64,000 bases of DNA from Strigamia acuminata. Lineage: Eukaryota; Arthropoda; Chilopoda; Geophilomorpha; Linotaeniidae. The stretch spans positions 5,171,875 to 5,235,874 of the forward strand of contig OX442315.1 in the NCBI GenBank assembly GCA_949358305.1, read 5' to 3'. Below are positions 53,138 through 63,218 of this stretch, piece after piece. The stretch's first letter is position 1, and every line of letters starts with the position of its first letter. The notes under the pieces were generated by a model. The model searched no databases. It was given only the letters and a program-made list of their open reading frames with translations, and was not told the DNA's origin. The position numbers and the translations under genes were made by a program.

Positions 53138-56100
53138 ATGCGAACCAAACCGCTAATTTTGGTGGATGTGAGACAAATGAAATAGACAAAGGCGCTGAAA
53201 GTGAGGAGAATTGGCGCCAAAGACGCGTGCCAGTAAATGCGATTCGGCAAGAAGAAGAAGACGAATTTGCAGTGTTTCAACTGGCACAGGAGGAGATACG
53301 TTCACCACCAGTTGTGGTACCGGTAACATTAAATGGGGAGAAACTTACATTTTTATTAGATACTGGAAGTGAAAGGAGTTTGTTAAATGTGAAAATGTGC
53401 GTTTTGTTATTGACAAACAATAGAATTACACCACAAGACATAAAGGGGACCAGTATAAAATTATTTGCTTACCAAGGCAGGCCCATTGAGGTATTAGGAA
53501 CAGTGGTTTTGAAGTGTATAGTGAAAGACATAGCTAGAGATGTAGAATTTGTGATAGTGGCAAGTTCTGGCCCCAGCTTACTTGGGCGTGATGTAGTGGA
53601 TAGATTTGGTTGGTCAGCATTGATGGAAGTGTTTAAAGATAGGAAAGTGAGGTTGGTGAGTGAAGTTACTGACAAAGACACTGTGGGGCGCGAGGATAGG
53701 GGCCCACGTACAATTTGGGATAATTTAGAAGAGGTAATTGATCAATTTTCTGAAGTGTTCTCCGAGGAGCTGGGGACTTACACTGGAACACCAGTTGAAT
53801 TGGTTCTGAAGACGGATGCGACACCGAGGTTTTATAGACCAAGACCGGTGCCATTGCCGTTGCGTCAGGCGGTGGATTGTGAGGTTGACCGTTTAGTTGC
53901 ACAGTGGGTATTCAAACCCATAAAATTTTCGCGTTGGGCAACTCCCCTCGTGCATGTGCAGAAAAAGGATGGGTCGGTGCGCCTTTGTGGCGACTACCGT
54001 AGTACGGTGAACCCGGTCCTCCAGCCTGACCCCTACCCACTGCCAAAGATTCCGGAGCTGCTTGCATCGATTGGAGGAGCCAGATGTTTCTCCACATCAG
54101 ATTTGAGACAGGCTTACCTCCAAATTCCGTTAGCCCCGGAGTCAGCGGAGGTGGCCGCAGTGAACACGTCACGCGATTTGATGGCGGTGACCCGACTTCC
54201 CTTCGGGACCATGCCCTCGGCAGGGGCATTTCAACGCATAATTGTGACAGTGCTTGCCGGGGTGCCAAGGATTTGGATATACTTGGATGATATTTTGGTA
54301 GCCACGGCGTCTGTTGAGGAACATTTGGAGGTATTGAAAATAATTTTTAGTAAATTGTTGGAAGTTGGACTCCGGTTAGCAAAGAAAAAATGTTGTTTGT
54401 TAAGGGAAGCATTAGACTTTTTGGGTTTTCACATTAACAAAGATGGAGTTTTACCAATTTGTTCCAAAATAGACGCCGTGACCAAAATAGGATCCCCAAG
54501 AGATGTGAAAGAATTAAGAACCTTTTTGGGCATTATTAATTTTTACTGTGTTTGTGAATCATTTGGCTGAAATGGCTGCGCCTCTTTGCGAATTGCTGTG
54601 TGTAAAAGTAGAGTGGGCATGGACTGGGAGACGGCAAAAAGCATTTGATGCCATGAAGGAAGCGTTGACCACAGCCCCAGTGTTGCAATTCTACAATTTG
54701 GGAAAAATCCTGATTCTGGCCACTGATGCATCTCCATTTGGAGTTGGGGCGGTGCTGGCCCATCCGGATGATGCGGGAAACGAACAACCCGTGGCCTACG
54801 CTTCAAGATCACTCAGTTCTGCAGAGCAGAACTACAGCCACTTGGACAAGGAAGCTTTGGCGATTATTTTCGCCATTAAAAAATTTAATGTTTACCTGCA
54901 AGGCAGGTATTTTGTGATATTCACAGACCATAAGCCTTTGTTGGGAATATTTGGGAGAGACCGCCCAATACCCGAGATCATCTCCCCAAGGCTTTTGAGG
55001 TGGTCACTTTTATTATCAGCATACAATTACGATCTCAGGTACAGGAAAGGCGAGGACAATACGAACGCCGATACCCTGAGCCGTTTTCCCCAGGAACCCC
55101 CGCAACAGGAAAGGGAAGAAACATCAGTGTTCCTGACAGAGCTGGCGGAGGAAGACCTGATGAAGGCAGACCAAATCGCAACCGCCACTGTAAGCGACGT
55201 AATATTGAAACAGGTGGTGTCAGCTTTACAAATAGGAGACAGACAATTGCTGACAGCTTCGCCTGTATTAAAGGCTTACTTGGTGAAATTTGATGAGTTA
55301 TCATGTGGGGTCATTTTATGGGGTGAGCGTGTAGTGGTCCCACTGGACTTAAGGCCGAAGATGTTAAAACTCTTACATGAGGGACATCCAGGCATAGTGA
55401 TAATGAAACAGCGCGCTAGACACCTTGTGTGGTGGCCTGGGATGAACTTAGAAATAGTGGAATTTGTACAAAACTGTGTCATGTGCGGCCAAAACAAGGT
55501 GTTGCCACCACATGCGATACCAATTGCGTGGCCGCGCGCTGAGAGACCGTGGACTCGTGTGCACATTGATTTTGCTGGCCCAATTGGGCGTTACATGGTT
55601 CTCTTAATTGTAGATGCTCATTCAGGTTGGATCGAGGCACGAGTGATGGCGACGGCGACCTCGACAACGACGATAAGAGCTCTTCGTGGTGTTTTTGCAA
55701 CGTTCGGGCTGCCGCATTTGTTGGTCTCAGACAACGGCACCCAATTTACTTCTCAAGAATTTAAGAACTTCATGGCGCAGAATGGAATTGAGCAGATATA
55801 TGCCCCCCCATGGCATCCCCAGTCCAACGGCTGTGCGCTGGATCAAGGAGAAGCTAGTAAAGGCCACGCAAGGTGACTTAGAACTTAAGCTTCAGCGTAT
55901 AATGCTGCTCCAGCACGCGTCATTCAAGAGAAAAGGAGATCAAACTCCTGCTCGCTTATTTCTTGGCAGGGAGTTAACTATGCACTTGGATTTGGTGCGG
56001 CCGAGACCAGCGCAGCAAGTGACTTCACCACCCATCGCGACAGCCCGACAGTTGAGTGTAGGAACACCGGTTTGGTACCGCTCTTTCCCAGAAGTAAAAC

Positions 56101-56525
56101 CACCGTGGTCGCCAGGAGTGGTTCTGGAGCGGCGAGGAGAGGTGGTTTATGTTGTCAAAGACATAATGACCCAGAAAACGGTGGTACGACACATAAATCA
56201 TCTATGCGCAAGGGGGAGCGGTGAGGTGATAGCTGGACAGACAAAAGTTGACGATAAAGACGCACAAGACATAATAGACTTCGAGAGAGAAAATGGAGAC
56301 GAGGCCCAAATAGTTCACCGAGTGATTGGGACCGATAGACAAGTCCCCGTGGAGGAGGTCGGTGTGGTTGGTGTGGCGTCGCCACAAACTCCCAAACAAC
56401 TGGGAAACGGACTAAATGAACAGGCCGAGTCTCCAGTAGAAGAAGCGTTCCAGACGCCCGAAGTGGCGCAAACACCACGAACGACTGTGGAAGTACACCC
56501 ACTGAGTGCCATTCGTGAGTTGTGA
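53138..56525 (+). pseudogene. pol: Ty3/Gypsy pol with two frameshifts
   Basis: Frame 1 (to 54570) has protease (FLLDTGSERSLL) and reverse transcriptase (LPFGTMPSAGAFQR, YLDDILV). After NFYC at about 54545 the frame changes; frame 2 (to 55876) carries RNase H (LATDASPFGVGAVL), the integrase zinc region (HEGHPGI .. CVMCGQNK), and core motifs HIDFAGP and VSDNGTQF. At about 55835, just after HPQSNG, the frame shifts again into RWIKEKLVKAT, which continues to 56525. The third catalytic Glu is lost at that break (GTG where GAG is expected). The layout matches invertebrate K02A2.6-like Gypsy elements. Two frameshifts and a lost active-site residue make it inactive. Confidence 0.88.
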
Positions 56526-56829
56526 CCTGGCGCCAGGAAGGAACCAGGAACATATACGGAAAATCAACATGATGAAGAAGTGATAGAAGAAGTAGAAGTA
56601 CAGCCTACACCGCAAATGCAGACACCAAAAATTACCAGAGGAAAAAAAGGTTTGAAAGTGGCTGAAATGATGTATTTTGTCCCTAGAGATCAGGAAGAGC
56701 AAGACGAGACAGAGCAAGAGACATCATTTCAAGAACCACAGATGGGAACTGAGCCAGAAGCGTCGGAAAGTCATCTGGATTTAAGGAGAGCGAGAGTGAA
56801 GCAGAGGACGCAGGCGCTGGCAGGAAAAG
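56526..56829 (+). other. Gypsy 3' coding tail, left of the Copia insertion
   Basis: A Glu/Gln-rich frame open from 56580 (MIEEVEVQPTPQMQ) continues in frame across the Copia element to 59754-59930, where it ends LLEIS-stop. It is a C-terminal or accessory segment of unknown role. Confidence 0.5.
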
Positions 56830-57131
56830 TGTTGAAAATGCTTGTATACTTGTGTTAATTGCATAGTTCTGCAGCAATGGTGTAGAAAATGTCCAAAGTA
56901 AAACACAGGTGTTTACAGGTATGAAATCAAACATAGAGTGAGTTTTATTTCTCTAGTCACATGACATGCCAATAGGTATACAACGCCACCTTATGGGAAT
57001 AAATACAAACACACTTGTAAATAGAGCAGCGGCTATTTGTTTAGCCAAAAGCAAAAGTTAACAATAGGTCACGATAAATATAAAGTGTCACTGCTTGACA
57101 ATACGATACATAAATACATAATATTTCAACA
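56830..57131 (-). repeat. 3' LTR of the Copia element (minus orientation)
   Basis: 302 bp. It is preceded on the minus strand by a purine-rich ACGAGGGGGCCGAT tract (57132-57145), the likely plus-strand primer. Confidence 0.88.
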
Positions 57132-57146
57132 ATCGGCCCCCTCGTA

Positions 57147-58773
57147 TTACCAAGCGCTCAATACATTCATATCAACCAGGAAACGATTACAGAAATACAC
57201 TAGATCGGTTTTATCCACAGATTTCGTGAAAATATCCGCAAAATTGCACTTAGTTCCCACATGTGTAATCTGAAGGTTATCTCTTCTCAAGAGTTCCCGA
57301 ATGAAGTGATATCTCACGTTGATATGTTTTGTTTTGCGGTTTTCGACGTTGGACTTTGTAAAATCAACTGTCGATATGTTATCGCATAACACATGGTGAT
57401 TGAATTTATCCGCCAACTCGGGAACAATTTCGTATGACTCGCCGTAGACTTGTGAAAAGCCTTGCGCGACAAGTCTCGCCTTGTAACATGCAATTTTCCC
57501 TTCATCGTTTTGTTTGGTGGTGTAGATCCACTTGCACCCAATTATCTTCACGCTCGTGCATCGTATCAATCTCGTCACACATCGCTTGATCCCACTCTTG
57601 TTTTTCAGGTGTATTGGCTACTTGTTCAAAGCGCGTTGGTATAAAAACTTCGAGATGATTTGCTTCTAAGTCAATGTCAATGTCATCTGCAGTTACATTC
57701 GATTCAGATGGCTTCTTTTTCCTTTTATCTTCGAAAAGGTGTTCCGGAATGCGAAGGTTGTGCTCCACACAATAGCGTTTCACTTCCGGAATCGAACGCA
57801 ATCTTGGTTTGTCATATCCTTCAATTGAGTATTCTATGTCCTTCTGCCCTGTTGGTCTTATTTTCTCGGTCTTTTTCCATACGAGAGCTGGTATGGTTGG
57901 AATTGGGTTTGGAAACACTTGTCCAGGTTGTTGCAAAACATTTGGTTGCTTTGCTGCTGGCAAGTTGTGTCCCAACGCATCTTCTGGCAGTCTGAAATTC
58001 AACCTAACTGGAGGTAATTCTTCTCCCTCTTTCTTCTTGATAGGTTGTGGCGGGGGTAGCGGTGGCCTCACGTCTTCGTCGGAGTAGTATTGACGGTCGT
58101 TGTCATTGTCCAAATTATCATTGAGATTATCTATGTACGTCGTGTATCTCTCCGGCAGACCCAGCACGCCTTCAACTCCGCGCCTGCTTTCAACGAATTT
58201 GACATCGCTGGTTTCAATAACTTTTGAAAATTCAGGTAACCAGACTCTGTATCCTTTTGTGATTCTGGAATATCCTAACATTATTCCGTGTAGTCCTTTG
58301 TTATCGATTTTTCCATCACGCACTCTCTTCTGCACGAAACAGAGACTTCCAAATTTCCGCAAATGTCGAAGTGATGGTTTGCGACCATAATATAACTCCA
58401 TTGGTGTTTTATCTGAGTTTAACTTCGCAATCCTATTCCTAAGATAGTTGAAAGTTAAAATTGCCTCGCCCCAAAATCGATGTTCGAGTTGTGCGTCGTA
58501 AATGAGAGCTCGCATCCCATTTGTCCTTTCGTGAGCGATCCCTTGTTGATCAAGATATTCACCAAACTTGTTCGAACAAAACTCCATCCTGTTGTCCGTG
58601 CGGATGGCCAAGATTGACTTTCCGAGTAGTCTCTCAATCCGTTTCGCGTGTTTTTGGAAAATGTTGAACACTTCGTCCTTTTGTTTCATCAGGTAAACCG
58701 TGGAATAACGGGAAAAATCATCCGTAATGGTAAGAATCACCCCAAAAACACTCTCTGTACTGGTAAATCGCAA
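57147..58773 (-). pseudogene. pol: Copia pol remnant: integrase core and fragments of RT/RNase H
   Basis: Read on the minus strand, 58773-57502 holds the integrase core (TDDFSRYSTVYL, then IRTDNRMEF where TDNGGEF is usual) and the region after it (HRFWGEAILTFNYLRNR, GYRVWLP). The third catalytic Glu is missing through an in-frame deletion between HERTNG and MRALIYDA. At the start of reverse transcriptase a frameshift occurs; 57578-57147 continues (GCKWIYTTKQNDEGKIACYK, ARLVAQGFSQ) and then jumps to the end of RNase H (VDFTKSNVENRKTKHINVRY, HVGTKCNFADIFTK). Most of the polymerase is deleted. Defective. Confidence 0.88.
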
Positions 58774-59437
58774 CTGTGTGCAGTGTTGCGAGGTTAGTTC
58801 GCTCTTATGACTAAGTTAGTATTGATCCTAGCACATAACTAAACTAACAATATGACAATGTATCGAAAATTCAACAAAAATTCAATAAAATGTTCGAAAA
58901 TGGTGTTTTCCAGACGTTTCTAGCTGTTGTTTCTCGTTGTATTTTCCAGCCGACGATTATCCTTTCTCGTTGATTCTCGTCTTGTGTTGATTCCGCAAAT
59001 TGTTCATTAATTTCCAGCTGGTTTCCGTGAAAATTCTTTTCCTCCGCTCGTATTATCCTGGATTCCCGTTCACACTTCGCGTGTGGTTGATGGGAATTTG
59101 CGTCGTCGTGTAACTCACGTCGAGACGTTTTTAATCCAAAAATAACGACACGTCGTCGTTACGTATCGGCGCTTTCCGATCCCGAAATAAATTCCCAAAA
59201 ACAGGAATAAACAAAAGAATAAATTAATAATCGTATATAGTTCGAACCAATTATTGTTCCTGTGCTCCGTGGCGTCTAGTTGTCGCCTCCAAAGTCGTGG
59301 AATCCAGGCACAAACACAAATTGATGACATCCATCATGGGCGCCGCCATTTTGGATGAAAATGAGGAAATTTTCACTGCTGACCTCAAATGACTCAAACT
59401 GCTTCAAAATCACACTGGACACTTTTCCTGCTTTATA
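58774..59437 (-). other. Copia 5' interior without gag
   Basis: No gag or protease motif is recognisable on the minus strand. It is leader sequence, or foreign sequence left after deletion. Confidence 0.5.
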
Positions 59438-59450
59438 TTGGCCCATAACC
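59438..59450 (-). other. Copia primer binding site, initiator tRNA-Met anticodon arm
   Basis: On the minus strand GGTTATGGGCC follows the 5' LTR within 2 nt. It is complementary to the anticodon arm of initiator tRNA-Met (GGCCCATAACC), the internal-fragment priming known for Copia-type elements. Confidence 0.7.
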
Positions 59451-59451
59451 T

Positions 59452-59753
59452 TGTTGAAAATGCTTGTATACTTGTGTTAATTGCATAGTTCTGCAGCAAT
59501 GATGTAGAAAATGTCCAAAGTAAAACACAGGTGTTTACAGGTATGAAATCAAACATAGAGTGAGTTTTATTTCTCAAGTCTCATGACATGCCAATAGGTA
59601 TACAACGCCACCTTATGGGAATAAATACAAACACACTTGTAAATAGAGCAGCGGCTATTTGTTTAGCCAAAAGCAAAAGTTAACAATAGGTCACGATAAA
59701 TACAAAGTGTTACTGCTTGACAATACGATACATAAATACATAATATTTCAACA
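59452..59753 (-). repeat. 5' LTR of the Copia element (minus orientation)
   Basis: 302 bp, matching 56830-57131 except for a few substitutions (for example CAATGATG versus CAATGGTG). Confidence 0.9.
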
Positions 59754-59930
59754 AAAAGCAGGAAAAGGAAAATTAAATAAGAAATACGGAGTAGTAGTTA
59801 AGACAAGAAGTTTATTTGAAATAAAATGTACAAAAGTAGAAAAAGTAAATGTAAATATTGATAGTAATGTTAGAATTAATAATGCACTGTTTGTGCAATT
59901 GCAAACGGTGAAATTGTTAGAGATAAGTTG
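59754..59930 (+). pseudogene. Gypsy 3' coding tail, right of the Copia insertion
   Basis: Starts with the second copy of the AAAAG duplication and continues the 56580 frame (GKGKLNKKYGVVVKTRSLFE) to a stop at 59928-59930. The likely polypurine tract and LTR start follow within 60 bp. Confidence 0.6.
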
Positions 59931-60182
59931 AGTTGGAAATATTTCAAATTTTGATGAAACAGAGATACTAATGTAGTGGGGGCGAATGTTATGTTTGTAA
60001 TTGAATTGAATGAATGTTGACTACATTAGTGATACTCCAGAGATGTCGCTATTACTAGTTTACCTAGTGATAGCGACACAAAACGTTTCAGCACCGTTTC
60101 GTCGAATGGAGAGATATATATGTAGCTGTAGGACTGCAGTCAAATCATTCAAATCATTCAAATTTAAGCCATTTGAGTGTTT

Positions 60183-60294
60183 TAGCGAATCCCATTTTAG
60201 CGAATCTCATTTTAGCGAATTCCTCGTTTTAGCGAATTTTTTTGCGCTAAAACGAGTCATCGCTAAAATGGATTCGCTAAAGTGAGATTCGCTA
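60183..60294. mobile_element. Palindromic element of TTTAGCGAAT repeats
   Basis: The left half has four direct copies of a TTTTAGCGAAT-type word; the right half has the same words inverted (ATTCGCTAAA, CGCTAAAATGG). The whole folds into one 112-bp hairpin. Confidence 0.8.
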
Positions 60295-60295
60295 T

Positions 60296-60438
60296 ACTCT
60301 TTCCACACTCAAGGTTGACCCTGGAAGCTGGGCTCCCATTGGCCTACTTAGAAATGCAATGCAATATAGTTACATTGCAGTTATAAGTAGGCCAATGGGA
60401 GCCCAGCTTCCAGGGTCAACCTTGAGTGTGGAAAGAGT
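60296..60438. mobile_element. Hairpin MITE with about 53-bp perfect arms, TA flanks
   Basis: ACTCTTTCCACACTCAAGGT on the left and ACCTTGAGTGTGGAAAGAGT on the right continue as perfect complements through GGGCTCCCATTGGCCTACT. The loop is 37 bp. TA lies on both sides. It abuts the previous palindrome directly. Confidence 0.9.
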
Positions 60439-60837
60439 ATAAAACAATGTGCACTCCCTTAAACAGTTGGAATTATTAATTACGAAATAAATAAAATCAG
60501 AATAATGTTGTAGAAAATCACTTACGTCAGTTTGATCGCCACAACCCTGACAGTACTGGTGATTACAGAGTTCTTTCTTTAGAATGTGCCTTCTTAAACG
60601 ACATCTTGGAAAAAATAAAACAGAAAAATAAAAATAATAAGTATTTTTATTTTAACAGTAGACAATCGCAAATGATCGGTTATTTTTGCCATGGCGCCCA
60701 GCACATTTTGTACTGACATCTACGAAAGCCATTAGCTGAAATATTCTGGATACATAAATTCGTTTCATACGAATTACGCTGGAAAAAATTAAAACAAATG
60801 CCTCTTACCTCACACAAACGACAAGTTTGAAATCCAT

Positions 60838-61336
60838 AGAGAGGACTCGAGACCACGAGGATTAAAGACTGAAAACTTCAGCTACAAACCAGGAATGTAC
60901 ACTCGATGCAAATAGTCCTTTCATTAGGTTCACCTGGATCCAGACAAGATCTGAAGTCGCATCAAAATTTTAATCTGACCTTTTTGTTATTGTTTAGGGC
61001 GTGTTAAATGAATACTTTGTTTTTATTGTTATTTTCCCTAAAAATACCATTTGTAACATCCTTGGTATAAAATATTTCCAATCTAGGTTGAATATAATGT
61101 ATGGGTATATCAAAAATATCAAATTTTAATGAATCTTAAAAAAAAAATGACACAATGTGCAATCGATATGCAACAAGAAATTAAAATTCAGCTTTGTTCC
61201 CCTTATGTTTGAAATATCGAAAAGATTTCGACAATTCCACTAGAGAAAAGAATGAGAAAATGCAAAAGTGAATGCAAATTCAATGATTAAATTCGGAAAT
61301 TTTTGTCATTTTCACATAGGATTAATTAATTGCGAA
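60838..61336. other. Upstream spacer of gene J
   Basis: Non-coding; matches 19577-20056 upstream of the orphan exon at 19548, up to the assembly gap. Confidence 0.65.
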
Positions 61337-61536
61337 NNNNNNNNNNNNNNNNNNNNNNNNNNNNNNNNNNNNNNNNNNNNNNNNNNNNNNNNNNNNNNNN
61401 NNNNNNNNNNNNNNNNNNNNNNNNNNNNNNNNNNNNNNNNNNNNNNNNNNNNNNNNNNNNNNNNNNNNNNNNNNNNNNNNNNNNNNNNNNNNNNNNNNNN
61501 NNNNNNNNNNNNNNNNNNNNNNNNNNNNNNNNNNNN
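61337..61536. other. Assembly gap, 200 N
   Basis: Exactly 200 undetermined bases. Sequence to the left resembles the DNA leading into gene C (about 20056); sequence to the right is the middle of the gag-only element, so the join is not continuous biology. Confidence 0.99.
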
Positions 61537-62178
61537 AAGGTGCTTCGCGACATGAACGCTCCAACAACCGACAGCTTCGAACAGCTGTTGAAATTTGTCG
61601 ATAAACGTCACGAAGAAGTAAATGACCGGTATACAGACGCTCTGACACCGGAAGAAAGAAAATTGGTCCAGCTTCGCATACAGCGAATCCACGCCAGAAA
61701 TAACGACGCGGGGCGGTTAATCCGGTCGCGAACGTTCCTAAACGGAGACATAGAGGCGGCCCCACCGAAGAAACCCAGCGACAAGTCGACTTCTAATCCG
61801 ATCCCAGCCCCAAAAGCTTATCAAGCTAGTACGGAAACCCATACACCTAACTTCGAAGACGGGAGGGAAAGTGAAGAAGACAACTCCGAGCAAAACTCAG
61901 AAGGCGACGCGAACAAAACCGAGCATCGCAACCCAAAGAATGACAAGCCTTACGAAAAAAGGGATTTCACGAAACGATCATTCAGGCGGGCGGAAAGCTC
62001 TACCACAAGACCTTGCAATTATTGTAATGAGCTGGGACATTGGAGGAGAGACTGTACGAAACGAAAAAAGAGGAAGGAAGAGAAAAGAGCCGCCGAAATG
62101 GCCGCAATGTTAGAAAAGCTAACAGCGAAATTCGACGAAATAACAAAAAACTGGTTGAAGCAGACAGAGAAAAAATAA
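61537..62178 (+). CDS. gag: Gag 3' fragment, second copy of the gag-only element
   Basis: Identical in translation to 38263-38904, including the CNYCNELGHWRRDC knuckle. The 5' part is lost in the gap. The A_AAA_AAC heptamer is at 62145-62151. Confidence 0.93.
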   Translation, partial: KVLRDMNAPTTDSFEQLLKFVDKRHEEVNDRYTDALTPEERKLVQLRIQRIHARNNDAGRLIRSRTFLNGDIEAAPPKKPSDKSTSNPIPAPKAYQASTETHTPNFEDGRESEEDNSEQNSEGDANKTEHRNPKNDKPYEKRDFTKRSFRRAESSTTRPCNYCNELGHWRRDCTKRKKRKEEKRAAEMAAMLEKLTAKFDEITKNWLKQTEKK

Positions 62179-62507
62179 ATCTGTCTGCTACACGCCCGGA
62201 TGACCAGACCCCTGACGAGACGAATAATACACCGACTAACGAAATAATTACTACCGGAAAAAACGAATTAAACGTCGAATTAGACAACGAACTGGAAAAC
62301 GACTCGACTGATGAATCGGAGGATGAAATCAAAAAGAAATGGTTAAATACAGAATGGCTAGAAAAACAAATTAAGGAACTAAACAAGAAAATCGCCTACT
62401 TCACCACCGAAAAACGCAAATACCGTGGCTCAACCACCGGCAGAAGAAAAACCACCCCACCTCCTCCTGTGAGTGCCCTCAAGGAGTCACTCGAGAGGAA
62501 GATGTAG
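62152..62507 (+). CDS. Frameshift extension ORF, second copy
   Basis: Same -1 frame extension as 38878-39233, with identical translation. Confidence 0.65.
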
Positions 62508-62585
62508 TCAAAAACATTTTTAAAGAGAAATTTCGCAATGTCATTTATCTTTTAATTTTATAACGACATTGCTGAGGAGGGGACG

Positions 62586-63218
62586 TGTGGTGACCACGAG
62601 GTCACAAAATGTTTTAGTAAAATATATGGGTGTATGATAAATGAATTATATTATTCTTTGATCTGAAATGTAACACGAAATGATTATTACAAAGAAAACT
62701 AGCTAAACTAGTTTTACCATTTCTGCGGAATCAATGTAATGATGACGTCAACCATTTGCATAATTCCCCGAATTTATGCAAATACGTCATTTCCGGTCAC
62801 TAGGGGTATTTAAACCCGTGTTTTGACCGGAAGCGGGACTTACAGATATATCGCAGCAACAGTAGCATCACACCTCACCTTTCAGGCCGAACACCACGGA
62901 TTGATAGAGGACCGATGCCAGTTGCCCAAGTCATCTGTAACACCAAGCCAAAGATATTTGTCGTAGCAAAACTACGACCGAAATATCTCACCATCGCCGA
63001 AGCGTTCTGCGAACACGTGTTTTGCCAGGACGCCATTAACCCTAGACAACCAGAAGCCACGTGTAAGACTGCCGTGCAGCAACAAATCGTATCCGCCGAC
63101 AAGGATCCGAGACCACAACATTGTTAAGTATTATTGTAATATTACAGTGTTCAATAAAAAGGTTATTATTGTAAGATATTGTGTGTAAGTTTATTTACCG
63201 GAAACCAAGGTTACGACA
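62586..63218 (+). repeat. Uninterrupted 3' LTR of the gag-only element, second copy
   Basis: 633 bp, equal in length to the 5' LTR at 35633 and containing a single CACGT (63058-63062) where the other copy has the BEL element. It is followed by the same ATGT and flank as 46093. Confidence 0.95.

Larger units (their letters stand above)
56830..59753 (-). mobile_element. Internally deleted Copia element nested in the Gypsy relic
   Basis: Two 302-bp LTRs (56830-57131, 59452-59753), starting TGTTGAAA and ending TTTCAACA, with a 5-bp target duplication AAAAG (56825-56829 and 59754-59758). Only a handful of differences separate the LTRs. The 2.3-kb interior lacks gag and protease and most of the reverse transcriptase. 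Confidence 0.92.
52704..60130 (+). mobile_element. Decayed Ty3/Gypsy element interrupting gene J
   Basis: The gag 3' end, pol and a 3' tail are recognisable; the pol has frameshifts and the tail is split by Copia (56830-59753). A GTAGTGGGGGCGAA tract at about 59975 followed by TGTTATGTTTG (about 59989) may be the polypurine tract and the start of a 3' LTR. No matching 5' LTR exists at 52704-52920, so the 5' end is truncated or rearranged. Both outer limits are approximate. Confidence 0.75.
52420..60837 (-). pseudogene. TRAF-like gene J, split by nested retrotransposons
   Basis: The 3' part is a MATH exon truncated at about 52703 (GENDAILNWPVEYCAKL to YLVDDTMFVKLDL, 52420-52703). The 5' part is a first exon (60809-60837, MDFKLVVCVR) and a RING exon (60526-60604) that keeps the third zinc ligand (ELCNHQYCQGCG). 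Everything between is a Gypsy relic carrying a Copia insertion plus two small inverted-repeat elements; the coiled-coil exons and the start of MATH are gone. The retrotransposon junction falls inside the MATH exon, so this is a pseudogene. That the two ends belong to one gene is inferred from order and strand. Confidence 0.65.

Noticed and set aside
57147-57578. Separate small gene with an RNase H-like end
   Set aside because: It is the frameshifted, internally deleted 3' part of the Copia pol.
61268-62178. Open frames running through the N gap
   Set aside because: Undetermined bases cannot support coding; only the part after 61537 is real gag.
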